DNA of 64,000 nucleotides. It comes from JAEUIV01 sp033763795. GTDB lineage: Bacteria; Planctomycetota; Phycisphaerae; Phycisphaerales; UBA1924. The position numbers were made by a program, and so were the translations under genes. This document shows, in pieces, positions 29,189 to 37,261 of the stretch. The notes under the pieces were generated by a model. It saw nothing but the letters and a program-made list of their open reading frames with translations, ran no database searches and was not told the origin of the DNA. Positions within the stretch are counted from its first letter, which is position 1. Each line of letters begins with the position of its first letter. The stretch covers positions 1 to 64,000 of the forward strand of contig JANRJV010000040.1 in assembly GCA_033763795.1 (NCBI GenBank), written 5' to 3'.

Positions 29189-30597
29189 CCAGCGACCTCG
29201 CGCCCGAGCGCGTGGGCGAGCACGCCGGCTTTATGCAGTGTTTCGAGCCACTCGGAGGCGGGGTCGGAATCCGCGACGATGCCGGCGCCCACCGGGAAGA
29301 CGAGGTCGAAGAGGTTCGCGTCGCCCGAAGCCGCACGCCGGAGCATGGCGGTGCGGATCGCCACGTTCCACGCGGACCTGCCGCAATCGCTGATGTAGCC
29401 GATGGCGCCGCAGTATGCGGCACGGCGTCGCGGCTCGAGCATGTCGATGACCTGCATGGCGCGGATCTTGGGCGCGCCGGTGACCGAGCCCGGCGGGAAC
29501 GAGGCCCGGAGCAGGTCGGCGATGTCGCGGTCCGGGCGGAGCACTCCCGAGACGGTCGCCACGCCGTGGTACACGCCGGCGGCGTCCTGCGGGTGCGGCG
29601 CGGGGGGATCGACGGAGGACCGGCCGTGCAGCTCGATCGCTCTGGGGTCGTCGACGGCCATTGAGCCGAAGGCACAGACGCGGCCCAGGTCGTTGCGCAT
29701 CAGGTCTACGATCATGGCGAGCTCGGCGCGGTCTTTGGTGCTCTCTTTGAGCTGGCGGCGCGCGTCGTGAGCGGCCGCGGGGCGGGTGCCCTTGATAGGG
29801 CGCGTGACGACGCGGCGCGAGCGCGGGTCGAACTCGACGAAGAGCTCGGGGCTCGCGGAGACAACCGAGCGGCCGTCGCCCAGCTCGAGATAGGCGCCGA
29901 ACCATGCGCCGCTGGAGGCGAGCAGCCGAGCTGCCAGGGCGCGGGGCGAGCCGGCGATTTGGGCGTGCAGGTGGTGAGAGAGGTTCGCCTGGAAGATGTC
30001 GCCCGCGCGGATCAGCTCGACGGCGCGGCGGACGTCTGATTCGAAGCGCGGCCGACCGGTCAGCGAGCGCGGCGGGTCGACGCACGTGACGCCGGACGGC
30101 GGACCGGCCGAGGCGTCGGGGGAGAACTGCGGGAGCCGGTCGGCGTTGCCCACGACGAACCATGCGCCCGAGCGCGCATCGTGCACATAGGCGCCGGGGC
30201 AGTGCTGCATCTCGAGGTCGGGCCAGTCGCTCCAGAGCTGGGCGGCGGGCTCGCCCGCGCGGGCCGAGGCGCACGGTTCGAGCCTGCGACCCAGGTCGTA
30301 GGAGAGGGAGGCGATCCAGCCGCCGACGAACGGGAGATCCTCCGGGATCCGGGACGCCGGCGCAGCGGTCCTGATGAGAGCGAGGGGATCGGCCGACGCG
30401 TCGTGGGGGGAGAGCCGCGTTGAGCCGACGGGCCTGGCGAAAATCGACCAGCGATTGCGGGGTCCGGCGGGCGTTCCGCCGCTGACGAGGGCGGCCAGCG
30501 GCTCGGTTTCGGGCCACTGCGCCAGCAGGTCCAAGGGCCCGAGGCGCCAGCCGAGCTGGCGGACGATCGAGCGCGGCGCAGCGACGGCGACGGTCAT
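29185..30597 (-). CDS. pabB: Aminodeoxychorismate synthase component I
   Basis: A 470-residue chorismate-utilising enzyme. It makes 4-amino-4-deoxychorismate, the precursor of p-aminobenzoate for folate. The C-terminal chorismate-binding domain shows RPIKGTRP, whose Lys forms the covalent intermediate and marks PabB; the TrpE equivalent reads PIAGT. It also has LMRNDLGRVC, the PGSVTGAPK motif and the CGAIGYIS block. The N-terminal lobe fits the family. The glutamine amidotransferase PabA is not adjacent, so it lies elsewhere or is shared with TrpG. A TATCAT seven bases before the ATG, and no ribosome binding site, suggest a leaderless start. It couples to the Nudix gene. Confidence 0.92.
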   Translation of the reverse strand: MTVAVAAPRSIVRQLGWRLGPLDLLAQWPETEPLAALVSGGTPAGPRNRWSIFARPVGSTRLSPHDASADPLALIRTAAPASRIPEDLPFVGGWIASLSYDLGRRLEPCASARAGEPAAQLWSDWPDLEMQHCPGAYVHDARSGAWFVVGNADRLPQFSPDASAGPPSGVTCVDPPRSLTGRPRFESDVRRAVELIRAGDIFQANLSHHLHAQIAGSPRALAARLLASSGAWFGAYLELGDGRSVVSASPELFVEFDPRSRRVVTRPIKGTRPAAAHDARRQLKESTKDRAELAMIVDLMRNDLGRVCAFGSMAVDDPRAIELHGRSSVDPPAPHPQDAAGVYHGVATVSGVLRPDRDIADLLRASFPPGSVTGAPKIRAMQVIDMLEPRRRAAYCGAIGYISDCGRSAWNVAIRTAMLRRAASGDANLFDLVFPVGAGIVADSDPASEWLETLHKAGVLAHALGREVAG

Positions 30598-30604
30598 TGG
30601 GCGG

Positions 30605-30610
30605 ATGATA
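30605..30610 (-). promoter_or_regulatory. -10-like hexamer of a possibly leaderless promoter
   Basis: Read on the minus strand, TATCAT lies seven bases before the ATG of pabB, with no Shine-Dalgarno. Five of six bases match TATAAT. No clear -35 is visible. Confidence 0.4.
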
Positions 30611-30830
30611 GGAACGCGCTCGGGTGGGGCGCGGCGCGGGGGGGGTGAATGATCCTGAGGCGCGTCCGCCGCTGGTGGAGGCGCGATACACTCGCTTCCC
30701 CGCCCGGCGGCCCAGCGCCGCGGGCGCCTCTGCCATCATGGCGTCGTCGGCGGCGCGAGGGAACGCGTCGGACGAACGCTGAAACACCCGCACGCCCGGG
30801 CTCGGGCCCGGTGCTGGAGACCTTTCTTCC

Positions 30831-33587
30831 ATGCCCCCCGTTGCTTCCGCCCGCAAGCCGATCAAGAAGTCCAAGCCCGCTCCGAAGGCCGCCAAGTCGT
30901 CGAGCAAGGCGTCGTCGAAGGCGCCCGCGAAGAAGCTGTCGAAGATGGTGTACTACTTCGGCAAGACGCGCACCGAAGGCCGCGCCGACATGAAGCTTCT
31001 GCTGGGCGGCAAGGGGGCGAACCTGGCGGACATGACGTCGATCGGGCTGCCCGTCCCCCCCGGGTTCACGATCACGACGGACACGTGCGCCGCGTACTAC
31101 GCCTCGGGGAAGAAGCTGCCGGCCGGGCTGATGGACGAGGTGGTGCGGAACATCCGCACGCTGGAGAAGGAGCTGGGCAAGAAGTTCGGCGACGCGGAGG
31201 ACCCGCTGCTGGTTAGCGTGCGGTCGGGGGCCGCGGTGTCGATGCCCGGCATGATGGACACGATCCTGAACCTGGGGCTGACCGACGCCGTGACCGAGGG
31301 TCTGGCGGCGGCGACCGGCAACCGACGCTTCGCGTACGACGCGTACCGCCGCCTGATCAACATGTTCGGCGACGTGGTGATGGGGGTCGAGCACGAGCAC
31401 TTCGAGAACGCGTTCAGCGAGATCAAGTCCAAGTACAACGTGCAGCTCGACACCGATGTGCCGACGGAAGGGCTCGTCGAGCTGTGCGAGGCGTACAAGC
31501 AGATCTACCGGCATCATGTCGGCGAGTTCTTCCCGCAGAACCCGCTGCGCCAGCTTGAGCTGGCGATCGAGGCCGTGTTCCGGAGCTGGAACGCCGACAA
31601 GGCGATCTCGTACCGCAGGCTCGAGAACATCACCGGTCTCAACGGCACGGCGGTGAACGTCCAGACGATGGTGTACGGGAACATGGGCGAGGACTCGGGG
31701 ACGGGCGTCGCGTTCACGCGCAACCCCTCCACGGGCGAGAACATCTTCTACGGCGAGTTCCTCGTGAACGCGCAGGGCGAGGACGTGGTCGCGGGCATCC
31801 GGACGCCCAAGCCGGTCGCGGAGATGCCCGCGTGGAACCGCAAGGTCTACGAGCAGCTGCTGAAGATCAAGACCAAGCTCGAGAAGCACTACCGCGAGAT
31901 GCAGGACATCGAGTTCACCATCGAGCGGAACAAGCTCTACATGCTGCAGACGCGCACGGGCAAGCGGACGGGCTTCGCCGCGGTGCAGATCGCCTGCGAC
32001 ATGGTGAAGGAGAAGCTGATCGATGAGAAGCGGGCTCTGCTGCGGATCCCGGCGGGCGACCTGACGCAGCTGCTGCTGCCCTCGTTCGACCCGTCGCGGC
32101 GCAAGCTGGCGGACGTGCTGACGCGGGGCCTGCCCGCGTCGCCCGGCGCGGCGGTGGGCAAGCCGGCGTTCACCGCCGAGGAAGCGGTGGAGCGGAAGGT
32201 GCAGGGCGAGTCGGTCATCCTCGTGCGCAAGGAGACGAGCCCCGAGGACGTCGACGGCATGCACTCGGCGGCGGGCATCCTGACCTCGACCGGCGGCATG
32301 ACCAGCCACGCGGCGGTCGTGGCCCGCGGCTGGGGCAAGTGCTGCGTGGCGGGCGCGGGCGAGATCCACATCGACGCCAAGGCGGGGACGTTCACCGTCC
32401 GCGGGCGGACCTTCGGCCGCGATGATGTCATCTCGATCGACGGCTCGACGGGCGACGTGATGGTCGGGGCGGTGCAGACCGTGATCCCCACGCTGTCGGG
32501 CGGCTTCGCGCAGATCATGAAGTGGGCGGACAAGTACCGCCGCCTGGCGGTCCGGACGAACGCGGACACTCCCGCCGACGCGCGGCGGGCGCGCGAGTTC
32601 GGCGCGGTGGGCATCGGCCTGTGCCGGACGGAGCACATGTTCTTCGAGGGCGAGCGCATCGTGGCGATGCGCGAGATGATCCTCGCGGAGACCAAGGAGT
32701 ACCGCGAGGCGGCCCTCGAGAAACTCCTCCCTTACCAGCGGGCGGACTTCGTGGGGATCTTCACGGCGATGGACGGGCTGCCCGTCACGATCCGCCTGAT
32801 CGACCCGCCGCTGCACGAGTTCCTTCCGCACGACGACAAGAGCCAGCAGGAGATGGCGCGGCGTCTGAGCGTTTCCGTCGAGAAGGTGCGGCAGCGCGTC
32901 TCGCAGCTCCATGAGATGAACCCCATGCTGGGGCACCGCGGCTGCCGCCTGTGCATCACGTATCCCGAGATCCTCGACATGCAGGTCCGCGCGATCGTCG
33001 AGGCGGCGATCGAGTGCGGGAAGAACGGGGTCAAGGCGGTTCCGGAGATCATGCACCCCCTCGTCGGCACGCGCAAGGAGCTGGCTCTTCTTCGGGCGGA
33101 GACCGAGCGGGTCATCGCTGAGGTCAAGGCGCAGCACGGGTTCAAGGGCAAGCTGGACATCTCGATCGGCACGATGATCGAAGTGCCCCGGGCCGCGCTG
33201 ATGGCGGGCGAGATCGCCGAGGTCGCCGACTTCTTCTCCTACGGCACGAACGATCTGACGCAGATGACCTTCGGCTACTCGCGCGACGACTCGAGCAACT
33301 TCCTGGGCGACTATGTCGCGAAGGAGATCCTGCCGCAGGACCCGTTCCAGTCGCTGGACACGACGGGCGTCGGGCAGCTTGTCCGGATGGCGACGGAGCG
33401 GGGCCGGTCGACCCGCAAGAATCTCAAGGTCGGGATCTGCGGCGAGCACGGCGGCGACCCCAAGAGCGTCTGGTTCTTCCACGAGGCGGGGCTGGACTAC
33501 GTCTCGTGCTCGCCCTTCCGCGTGCCGATCGCCCGTCTGGCGGCGGCCCAGGCCGTGCTCCGGCAGGAAGCCTCGAAGAAGAACTGA
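30831..33587 (+). CDS. ppdK: Pyruvate, phosphate dikinase
   Basis: A 918-residue enzyme that interconverts pyruvate + ATP + Pi with PEP + AMP + PPi. The phospho-carrier His lies in GGMTSHAAVVARGWGK (His493), the N-terminal nucleotide domain shows KLLLGGKGANLADM, and the PEP domain ends in GICGEHGGDPKSV (Cys870) and SPFRVPIARLAAAQA. Both residues sit 38-39 positions later than in the 874-residue clostridial enzyme (His455, Cys831), because the first 38 residues are a Lys/Ser/Ala-rich extension. A start nearer the core (ATG before VYYFGKT) is possible. It probably serves gluconeogenesis or PPi-based glycolysis. A terminator follows. Confidence 0.95.
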   Translation: MPPVASARKPIKKSKPAPKAAKSSSKASSKAPAKKLSKMVYYFGKTRTEGRADMKLLLGGKGANLADMTSIGLPVPPGFTITTDTCAAYYASGKKLPAGLMDEVVRNIRTLEKELGKKFGDAEDPLLVSVRSGAAVSMPGMMDTILNLGLTDAVTEGLAAATGNRRFAYDAYRRLINMFGDVVMGVEHEHFENAFSEIKSKYNVQLDTDVPTEGLVELCEAYKQIYRHHVGEFFPQNPLRQLELAIEAVFRSWNADKAISYRRLENITGLNGTAVNVQTMVYGNMGEDSGTGVAFTRNPSTGENIFYGEFLVNAQGEDVVAGIRTPKPVAEMPAWNRKVYEQLLKIKTKLEKHYREMQDIEFTIERNKLYMLQTRTGKRTGFAAVQIACDMVKEKLIDEKRALLRIPAGDLTQLLLPSFDPSRRKLADVLTRGLPASPGAAVGKPAFTAEEAVERKVQGESVILVRKETSPEDVDGMHSAAGILTSTGGMTSHAAVVARGWGKCCVAGAGEIHIDAKAGTFTVRGRTFGRDDVISIDGSTGDVMVGAVQTVIPTLSGGFAQIMKWADKYRRLAVRTNADTPADARRAREFGAVGIGLCRTEHMFFEGERIVAMREMILAETKEYREAALEKLLPYQRADFVGIFTAMDGLPVTIRLIDPPLHEFLPHDDKSQQEMARRLSVSVEKVRQRVSQLHEMNPMLGHRGCRLCITYPEILDMQVRAIVEAAIECGKNGVKAVPEIMHPLVGTRKELALLRAETERVIAEVKAQHGFKGKLDISIGTMIEVPRAALMAGEIAEVADFFSYGTNDLTQMTFGYSRDDSSNFLGDYVAKEILPQDPFQSLDTTGVGQLVRMATERGRSTRKNLKVGICGEHGGDPKSVWFFHEAGLDYVSCSPFRVPIARLAAAQAVLRQEASKKN

Positions 33588-33618
33588 GACGCGTCGCTCG
33601 TCCCCGGATTGATCCTTC

Positions 33619-33644
33619 AACCCCGCCCGACGGCGGGGTTTTTT
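33619..33644 (+). terminator. Rho-independent terminator after ppdK
   Basis: Stem 33619-33627 with 33632-33640, GC-rich, four-base loop, continuing into six T residues (33639-33644). Confidence 0.9.
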
Positions 33645-33729
33645 CTTTGGCGGAGCGAGTGCGGGGATTTGAAACCCCGGTCGGGTGTTCCCGGATAATC
33701 TGCCGCGGAACCCGCAGGAGAGTTGCACG

Positions 33730-34824
33730 ATGAGCGGCAGGAAGCGAGAGGCGACGGCGGCGGCGTGGATGCTTGTTGCGTTGAGCGCCGCCTTGCACGC
33801 GGGGGACACGGGGGCTCCCGGCGCGGATCCCGCGTCGGTCCCGGCGCCCGCGCAGGCCGAAGCGCCGGCGCTCTCGGCGGACGAGGTGTACGCCCGGCTG
33901 CTCGACAACCACTCGTACAGCGGGGCGGAGCTGGAGCGGGCCCGGGCGGCGATCGACGCCGCGCTCCAGGCCGAGCCGAGCAAGTTCGAGTGGCGCTTCG
34001 CGCGGGCGATCCTGAAGCGCTCGGAGCGCGACGCGGCGGGGAGCCTGGCGGACCTGGAGGGGCTCGCGAAGCAGCAGCCGCGCAACGCCGACGTCTACTT
34101 CCAGATCGGGCAGTCGACGATGGCGACGATCACGCGCGACATGGGGTTCATGACCATGGCGGGCGTGGCGGGCGACGCGAAGGACGCGTGGGAGCGGGCG
34201 GTCGAGATCGACCCGGGCCACGTGTCGTCGCTCTATGCGCTGGCGCAGTACCAGATCCAGGCGCGGCAGCAGGGCGGCATGCTCTTCGGGAGCTACGGAG
34301 CGGCGAAGAAGCACGCCGACACGCTCATGAAGTCGCCGGACCCGCAGGGGCGATTCTGGGGGACGGTCGTGCTTGGGAGCATCGCGGCCGCGAAGGAGGA
34401 CTGGAAGGAGATGGAGCGGCAGTTCCGCGCGGCGCTCCCGCTCGCCCCGCGGGATGAGCTCAAGCGGATGGTGCTGTTTCAGCACGCCGGCGCGCTGAGC
34501 CGCGGCAAGAAGGACCCCAAGGCGGCGCTGGCGGTGCTCGATGAAGCGGAGGCGCTGGCGGACCCCACCGATTCGTCGATGTACTTCATGAAGGCGGAGG
34601 CGCTGCGCGAGCTGGGCGACTGCCGGAAGGCGGTGGAGCAGTACGAGCGCGTGCTGGCGATCAACGCCGACGCGACCAATACGCGGTTCCACATCGCCGC
34701 GTGCTACGAGTCGCTGGGGGACAAGCAGGCGGCGATCCTGCACTACGACGAGTTCGTCCGGCGGTTCCCCAAGGACGAGCGCGTGAAGCAGGCCCGGGCT
34801 TCGCTGCAGAAGCTGCGCGGATGA
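33730..34824 (+). CDS. Exported TPR-repeat protein, 364 residues
   Basis: The ATG at 33730 starts a signal peptide (AAAWMLVALSAALHAG), with GGAG nine bases before it; an upstream GTG in frame is not needed. The mature protein has helical pairs of tetratricopeptide form: ELERARAAIDAALQAEPSKFEW near residue 60, then AWERAVEIDPGHVSSLYALAQYQ, MERQFRAALPLAPRDELKR, and AVEQYERVLAINADATNTRFHIAACYE near the C-terminus. TPR proteins are protein-binding scaffolds. It is probably periplasmic or lipid-linked to assembly work; no partner can be named. It stands alone between ppdK and a converging lipoprotein gene. Confidence 0.75.
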   Translation: MSGRKREATAAAWMLVALSAALHAGDTGAPGADPASVPAPAQAEAPALSADEVYARLLDNHSYSGAELERARAAIDAALQAEPSKFEWRFARAILKRSERDAAGSLADLEGLAKQQPRNADVYFQIGQSTMATITRDMGFMTMAGVAGDAKDAWERAVEIDPGHVSSLYALAQYQIQARQQGGMLFGSYGAAKKHADTLMKSPDPQGRFWGTVVLGSIAAAKEDWKEMERQFRAALPLAPRDELKRMVLFQHAGALSRGKKDPKAALAVLDEAEALADPTDSSMYFMKAEALRELGDCRKAVEQYERVLAINADATNTRFHIAACYESLGDKQAAILHYDEFVRRFPKDERVKQARASLQKLRG

Positions 34825-34839
34825 GATCGACCGCCGGGC

Positions 34840-35241
34840 TCAGCGCCGCTCGAGCGTGCGCGTGAGCGCGTCCAGGACGTCGCGCATGGCCTCCTCATCG
34901 CCCAGGGGACCGACGAAGATCTCTGTCCGCGTGACCTTGTCGCCCGAGCGGTAGGTCTCCACGCGGACGATGTCGCCCTTGGCCGTCAGGGCCTCGACGA
35001 AGCCTTCGCGGGCGTCCTTGCCGGTCCTGGTGATGCGGTAGCTGAGGTCGTCGCGGACGGTGTCTTCCGCGGCTTTGTGCACCTTGTCGAGGTCGCCCGG
35101 CAGGAAGGCCTCGATCTCCCGGTCGGGCTTGAGGGTGTACGAGGTTCCCGAGCGAGTGGCGCCCGAGCATGCGCTCAGGAGCGCGGCCGAGCACAGGCTC
35201 AGGGCGAGCGTTGCCTTGCGAAGAACTTGCCGCGTCGTCAT
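34840..35241 (-). CDS. Small lipoprotein of DUF3568 type
   Basis: A 133-residue lipoprotein. Its signal ends in LCSAALLSACSGAT (lipobox Cys at about 25), and a small alpha/beta domain follows (GDLDKVHKAAEDTVRDDLSYRI, then DIVRVETYRSGDKVTRTEIFVG). This layout resembles DUF3568-like lipoproteins of unknown role. The start is at 35241, with a near-perfect GGAGG eight bases before the ATG. It is divergent from the BtpA-like gene across about 155 bases. Confidence 0.75.
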   Translation of the reverse strand: MTTRQVLRKATLALSLCSAALLSACSGATRSGTSYTLKPDREIEAFLPGDLDKVHKAAEDTVRDDLSYRITRTGKDAREGFVEALTAKGDIVRVETYRSGDKVTRTEIFVGPLGDEEAMRDVLDALTRTLERR

Positions 35242-35364
35242 TGCGATCCTCCTTGATCGCCGCCGGCCCCCCCACCGGGCGGACGGCTTGTGCGCGGACT
35301 GTAGCGGGGCGGGCCGGGGAAGCAAGGGGTGCCCGGAGCGCGGCGGGCGGCGCACGGCGCCGAC

Positions 35365-35393
35365 TTGACGCGGCGCACGCTCCCGTGTGATAC
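35365..35393 (+). promoter_or_regulatory. Sigma-70 promoter of the BtpA-like gene
   Basis: TTGACG (35365-35370), a 17-base spacer and TGATAC (35388-35393). The expected transcript start, near 35400, falls at the first ATG (35398) or just before the second in-frame ATG (35407). Confidence 0.6.
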
Positions 35394-35397
35394 AAAC

Positions 35398-36219
35398 ATG
35401 TCCGGTATGCCGCTTTCCATGGACATTTTCGGCGCGCCCAAGGCTCTGGTCGGCATGATCCATGTCGGCGCGCTGCCCGGGACGCCTCGCCACTCCGACC
35501 CGGTAAACGTGATCGCCGGCCGCGCGGTGGAAGAGGCGTGGATGCTCGCCGAGGCGGGCTTCGACGCCCTGATCCTCGAGAACATGCACGACGTGCCCTA
35601 CCTGCGGCGCGAGGTGGGGCCCGAGATCATCAGCGCGATGACGGTGGTGGCGGACGCGGTGCGCGAGGCGGTGGACGTGCCGCTGGGCGTGCAGGTGCTC
35701 GCGGGGGCGAACCGGGCGGCGGTCGCGATCGCGCACAGCGTGGGGCTGCAGTTCGTGCGGGCGGAGGGGTTCGTGTTCGCCGCGGTCGCGGACGAGGGGC
35801 TGATGGACGAGGCGGACGCAGGGCCGCTGCTGCGGTACCGGCGGCACATCGGCGCGGAGAAGGTCCGCGTGATCGTCGACGTCAAGAAGAAGCACAACGC
35901 GCACGCCATCACGAGCGACGTGGACGTGGCGGAGGCGGCCCGCAACGCGGAATTTTTCGGGGCCGACGGCGTGATCGTCACCGGGGCCGCGACGGCGCGG
36001 CCGGCGAGCATCGAGGACATCCGCCGCGTGCGCACGGCGACGAAGCTGCCGCTGGCTGTGGGCAGCGGGGCGACTCCCGACACGCTGCGCGAGTTGTTCG
36101 GGTACGCCGACGCCGTGATCATCGGCAGCTGGTACAAGGTCCGGGGCGACTGGCATAACCCGCCCGATCCTGCGCGGGTGCGGGAGCTGGTCGCCGAGGC
36201 GAATCGGGTTCGGCTGTAG
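35398..36219 (+). CDS. BtpA/SgcQ family TIM-barrel protein
   Basis: A 273-residue protein of the BtpA family. BtpA supports photosystem I accumulation in cyanobacteria, while SgcQ-like relatives are found in many bacteria. The barrel motif LVGMIHVGALPGTPR opens it. EEAWMLAEAGFDALILENMHD, ADAVREAVDVPLGVQVLAGAN and VTGAATARPASIEDIRRVR cover the middle, and LAVGSGATPDTLRELFGYADAVIIGSWYK ends the barrel with a phosphate-binding form. The substrate is unknown; the fold suggests a small phosphorylated or nucleotide ligand. The start could be 35398 or 35407. No ribosome binding site is visible, but the promoter just upstream is good. Confidence 0.85.
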   Translation: MSGMPLSMDIFGAPKALVGMIHVGALPGTPRHSDPVNVIAGRAVEEAWMLAEAGFDALILENMHDVPYLRREVGPEIISAMTVVADAVREAVDVPLGVQVLAGANRAAVAIAHSVGLQFVRAEGFVFAAVADEGLMDEADAGPLLRYRRHIGAEKVRVIVDVKKKHNAHAITSDVDVAEAARNAEFFGADGVIVTGAATARPASIEDIRRVRTATKLPLAVGSGATPDTLRELFGYADAVIIGSWYKVRGDWHNPPDPARVRELVAEANRVRL

Positions 36220-36242
36220 AAGCCGCGAGATGCCGCCGGGTT

Positions 36243-37061
36243 TCAGGCGGCTTGCCTGGGCCGGGGCGCGACGCGAGCGCACAGCGCGATGAGGTCGGCG
36301 AGCGCGGAGATCTTGTCCGGCGCGCCGGTGGTTCCGGCGACCGCGGCGGCGGCGAGCGAGGCGGCGCGGGCCAGCCGGTCGAAGCCGCAGCCCGGCGCGT
36401 TGCGCGCCAGCGTGGCGCACGTTTCGAGGATCCTGGGCCTGTCGTTGACCTTGGCCGCGGCGTCGAGTTCTTCCGCGCAGCCCTGCACGCGGCGCACGAA
36501 GCTGTTGACCACGCGTTCCACGGCGGTCGTGGTCTCGAGCGTGGTGTAGATCGGGCCCTGGTCGTCGGGCTCGGGGGTCTCGGGAGGCGGGCTCGGCGGG
36601 GCGGTTCGTTCCGGCTTCTGCGCCTGGGGGGCGGTCGCCGCGACGGCCGGTGTGCTCGTTGTGCGCTGCAGAAAGACGGCCGGGTCGACCTGCTGGTCGA
36701 ACAGGAGCGTGACGCAGTGAATACTGCGCTCAACGTGCACGCACGACCCGACCTTGGCGCTGACGCTCCGGCCTTTCTCGCCGGGCCGGGCATCGAGAGC
36801 GACGCGCGTGCCCGGGTGGAGGTAGCCCGAGTGCACGAAGCTCAGGCCCGTGGGGGCGACCTGGCGTGTGCACAGGTGGAAGTGCGCGGCGCCGCCGCCG
36901 GGCTGGATGATGATGGCCCGGAGGTCCGTCACGCGGAACTGGGAGCAGGGCGAGAGGTCCCGGAGCGCGTCGCGCGTGCCTGCTTCGTCGAGGCGGTCGA
37001 GGAGGTCGGTGAGCCGCTCCGGGGTCAGGCGAACCGAGGGTATATACTGAGAGATCTTCAC
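36243..37061 (-). CDS. PilZ-like protein with helical C-terminal half, 272 residues
   Basis: The first 130 residues look like a PilZ-type beta-barrel (QFRVTDLRAIIIQPGG, RQVAPTGLSFVHSGYLHPGTRVALDAR, AKVGSCVHVERSIHCVTLLFD). A Pro/Thr-rich linker leads to a helical domain at about 178-262 (VERVVNSFVRRVQGCAEELDAAAK, LARAASLAAAAVAG), similar in shape to an Hpt or four-helix domain. PilZ domains bind cyclic di-GMP, but the RxxxR motif is not clear here, so this is a loose match. Start at 37061: a GGTGAG-like site lies upstream. It is divergent from the DUF885 gene. Confidence 0.55.
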   Translation of the reverse strand: MKISQYIPSVRLTPERLTDLLDRLDEAGTRDALRDLSPCSQFRVTDLRAIIIQPGGGAAHFHLCTRQVAPTGLSFVHSGYLHPGTRVALDARPGEKGRSVSAKVGSCVHVERSIHCVTLLFDQQVDPAVFLQRTTSTPAVAATAPQAQKPERTAPPSPPPETPEPDDQGPIYTTLETTTAVERVVNSFVRRVQGCAEELDAAAKVNDRPRILETCATLARNAPGCGFDRLARAASLAAAAVAGTTGAPDKISALADLIALCARVAPRPRQAA

Positions 37062-37261
37062 GCCTGTGTCGGCTCACCTTTGCTGAATGGGGCAGCAGCG
37101 TGGAAATCGGCCACCCATATAGGCGGCTTGGCCCGCGGCACGCCTGGGAAAGGGAAAATCCTCCCCCGATGCGGGCAGGACTCGCTTATCCGGCACGGGC
37201 GGCATACTTACCGCCCTCTTCCCCCGGCGGGCCGGGGTCGAAGCTGCTATGTAGATGAGCC

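Noticed and set aside
33685..33729. GTG start for the TPR protein
   Set aside because: ATG at 33730 has a GGAG site and starts the signal peptide at once.
30594..34085. 1163-residue open frame antisense to ppdK
   Set aside because: Arg/Leu/His-rich, with no domain. It is the complement of the well-supported ppdK and TPR genes.
36214..36275. Terminator between the BtpA-like and PilZ-like genes
   Set aside because: Short GCCGCC/GGCGGC and AAGCCGC/GCGGCTT repeats can pair, but there is no T-tract on either side.
37062..37261. Riboswitch in the intergenic region before the DUF885 gene
   Set aside because: A few short GC-rich stems can be drawn but none matches a cyclic di-GMP or other riboswitch core.
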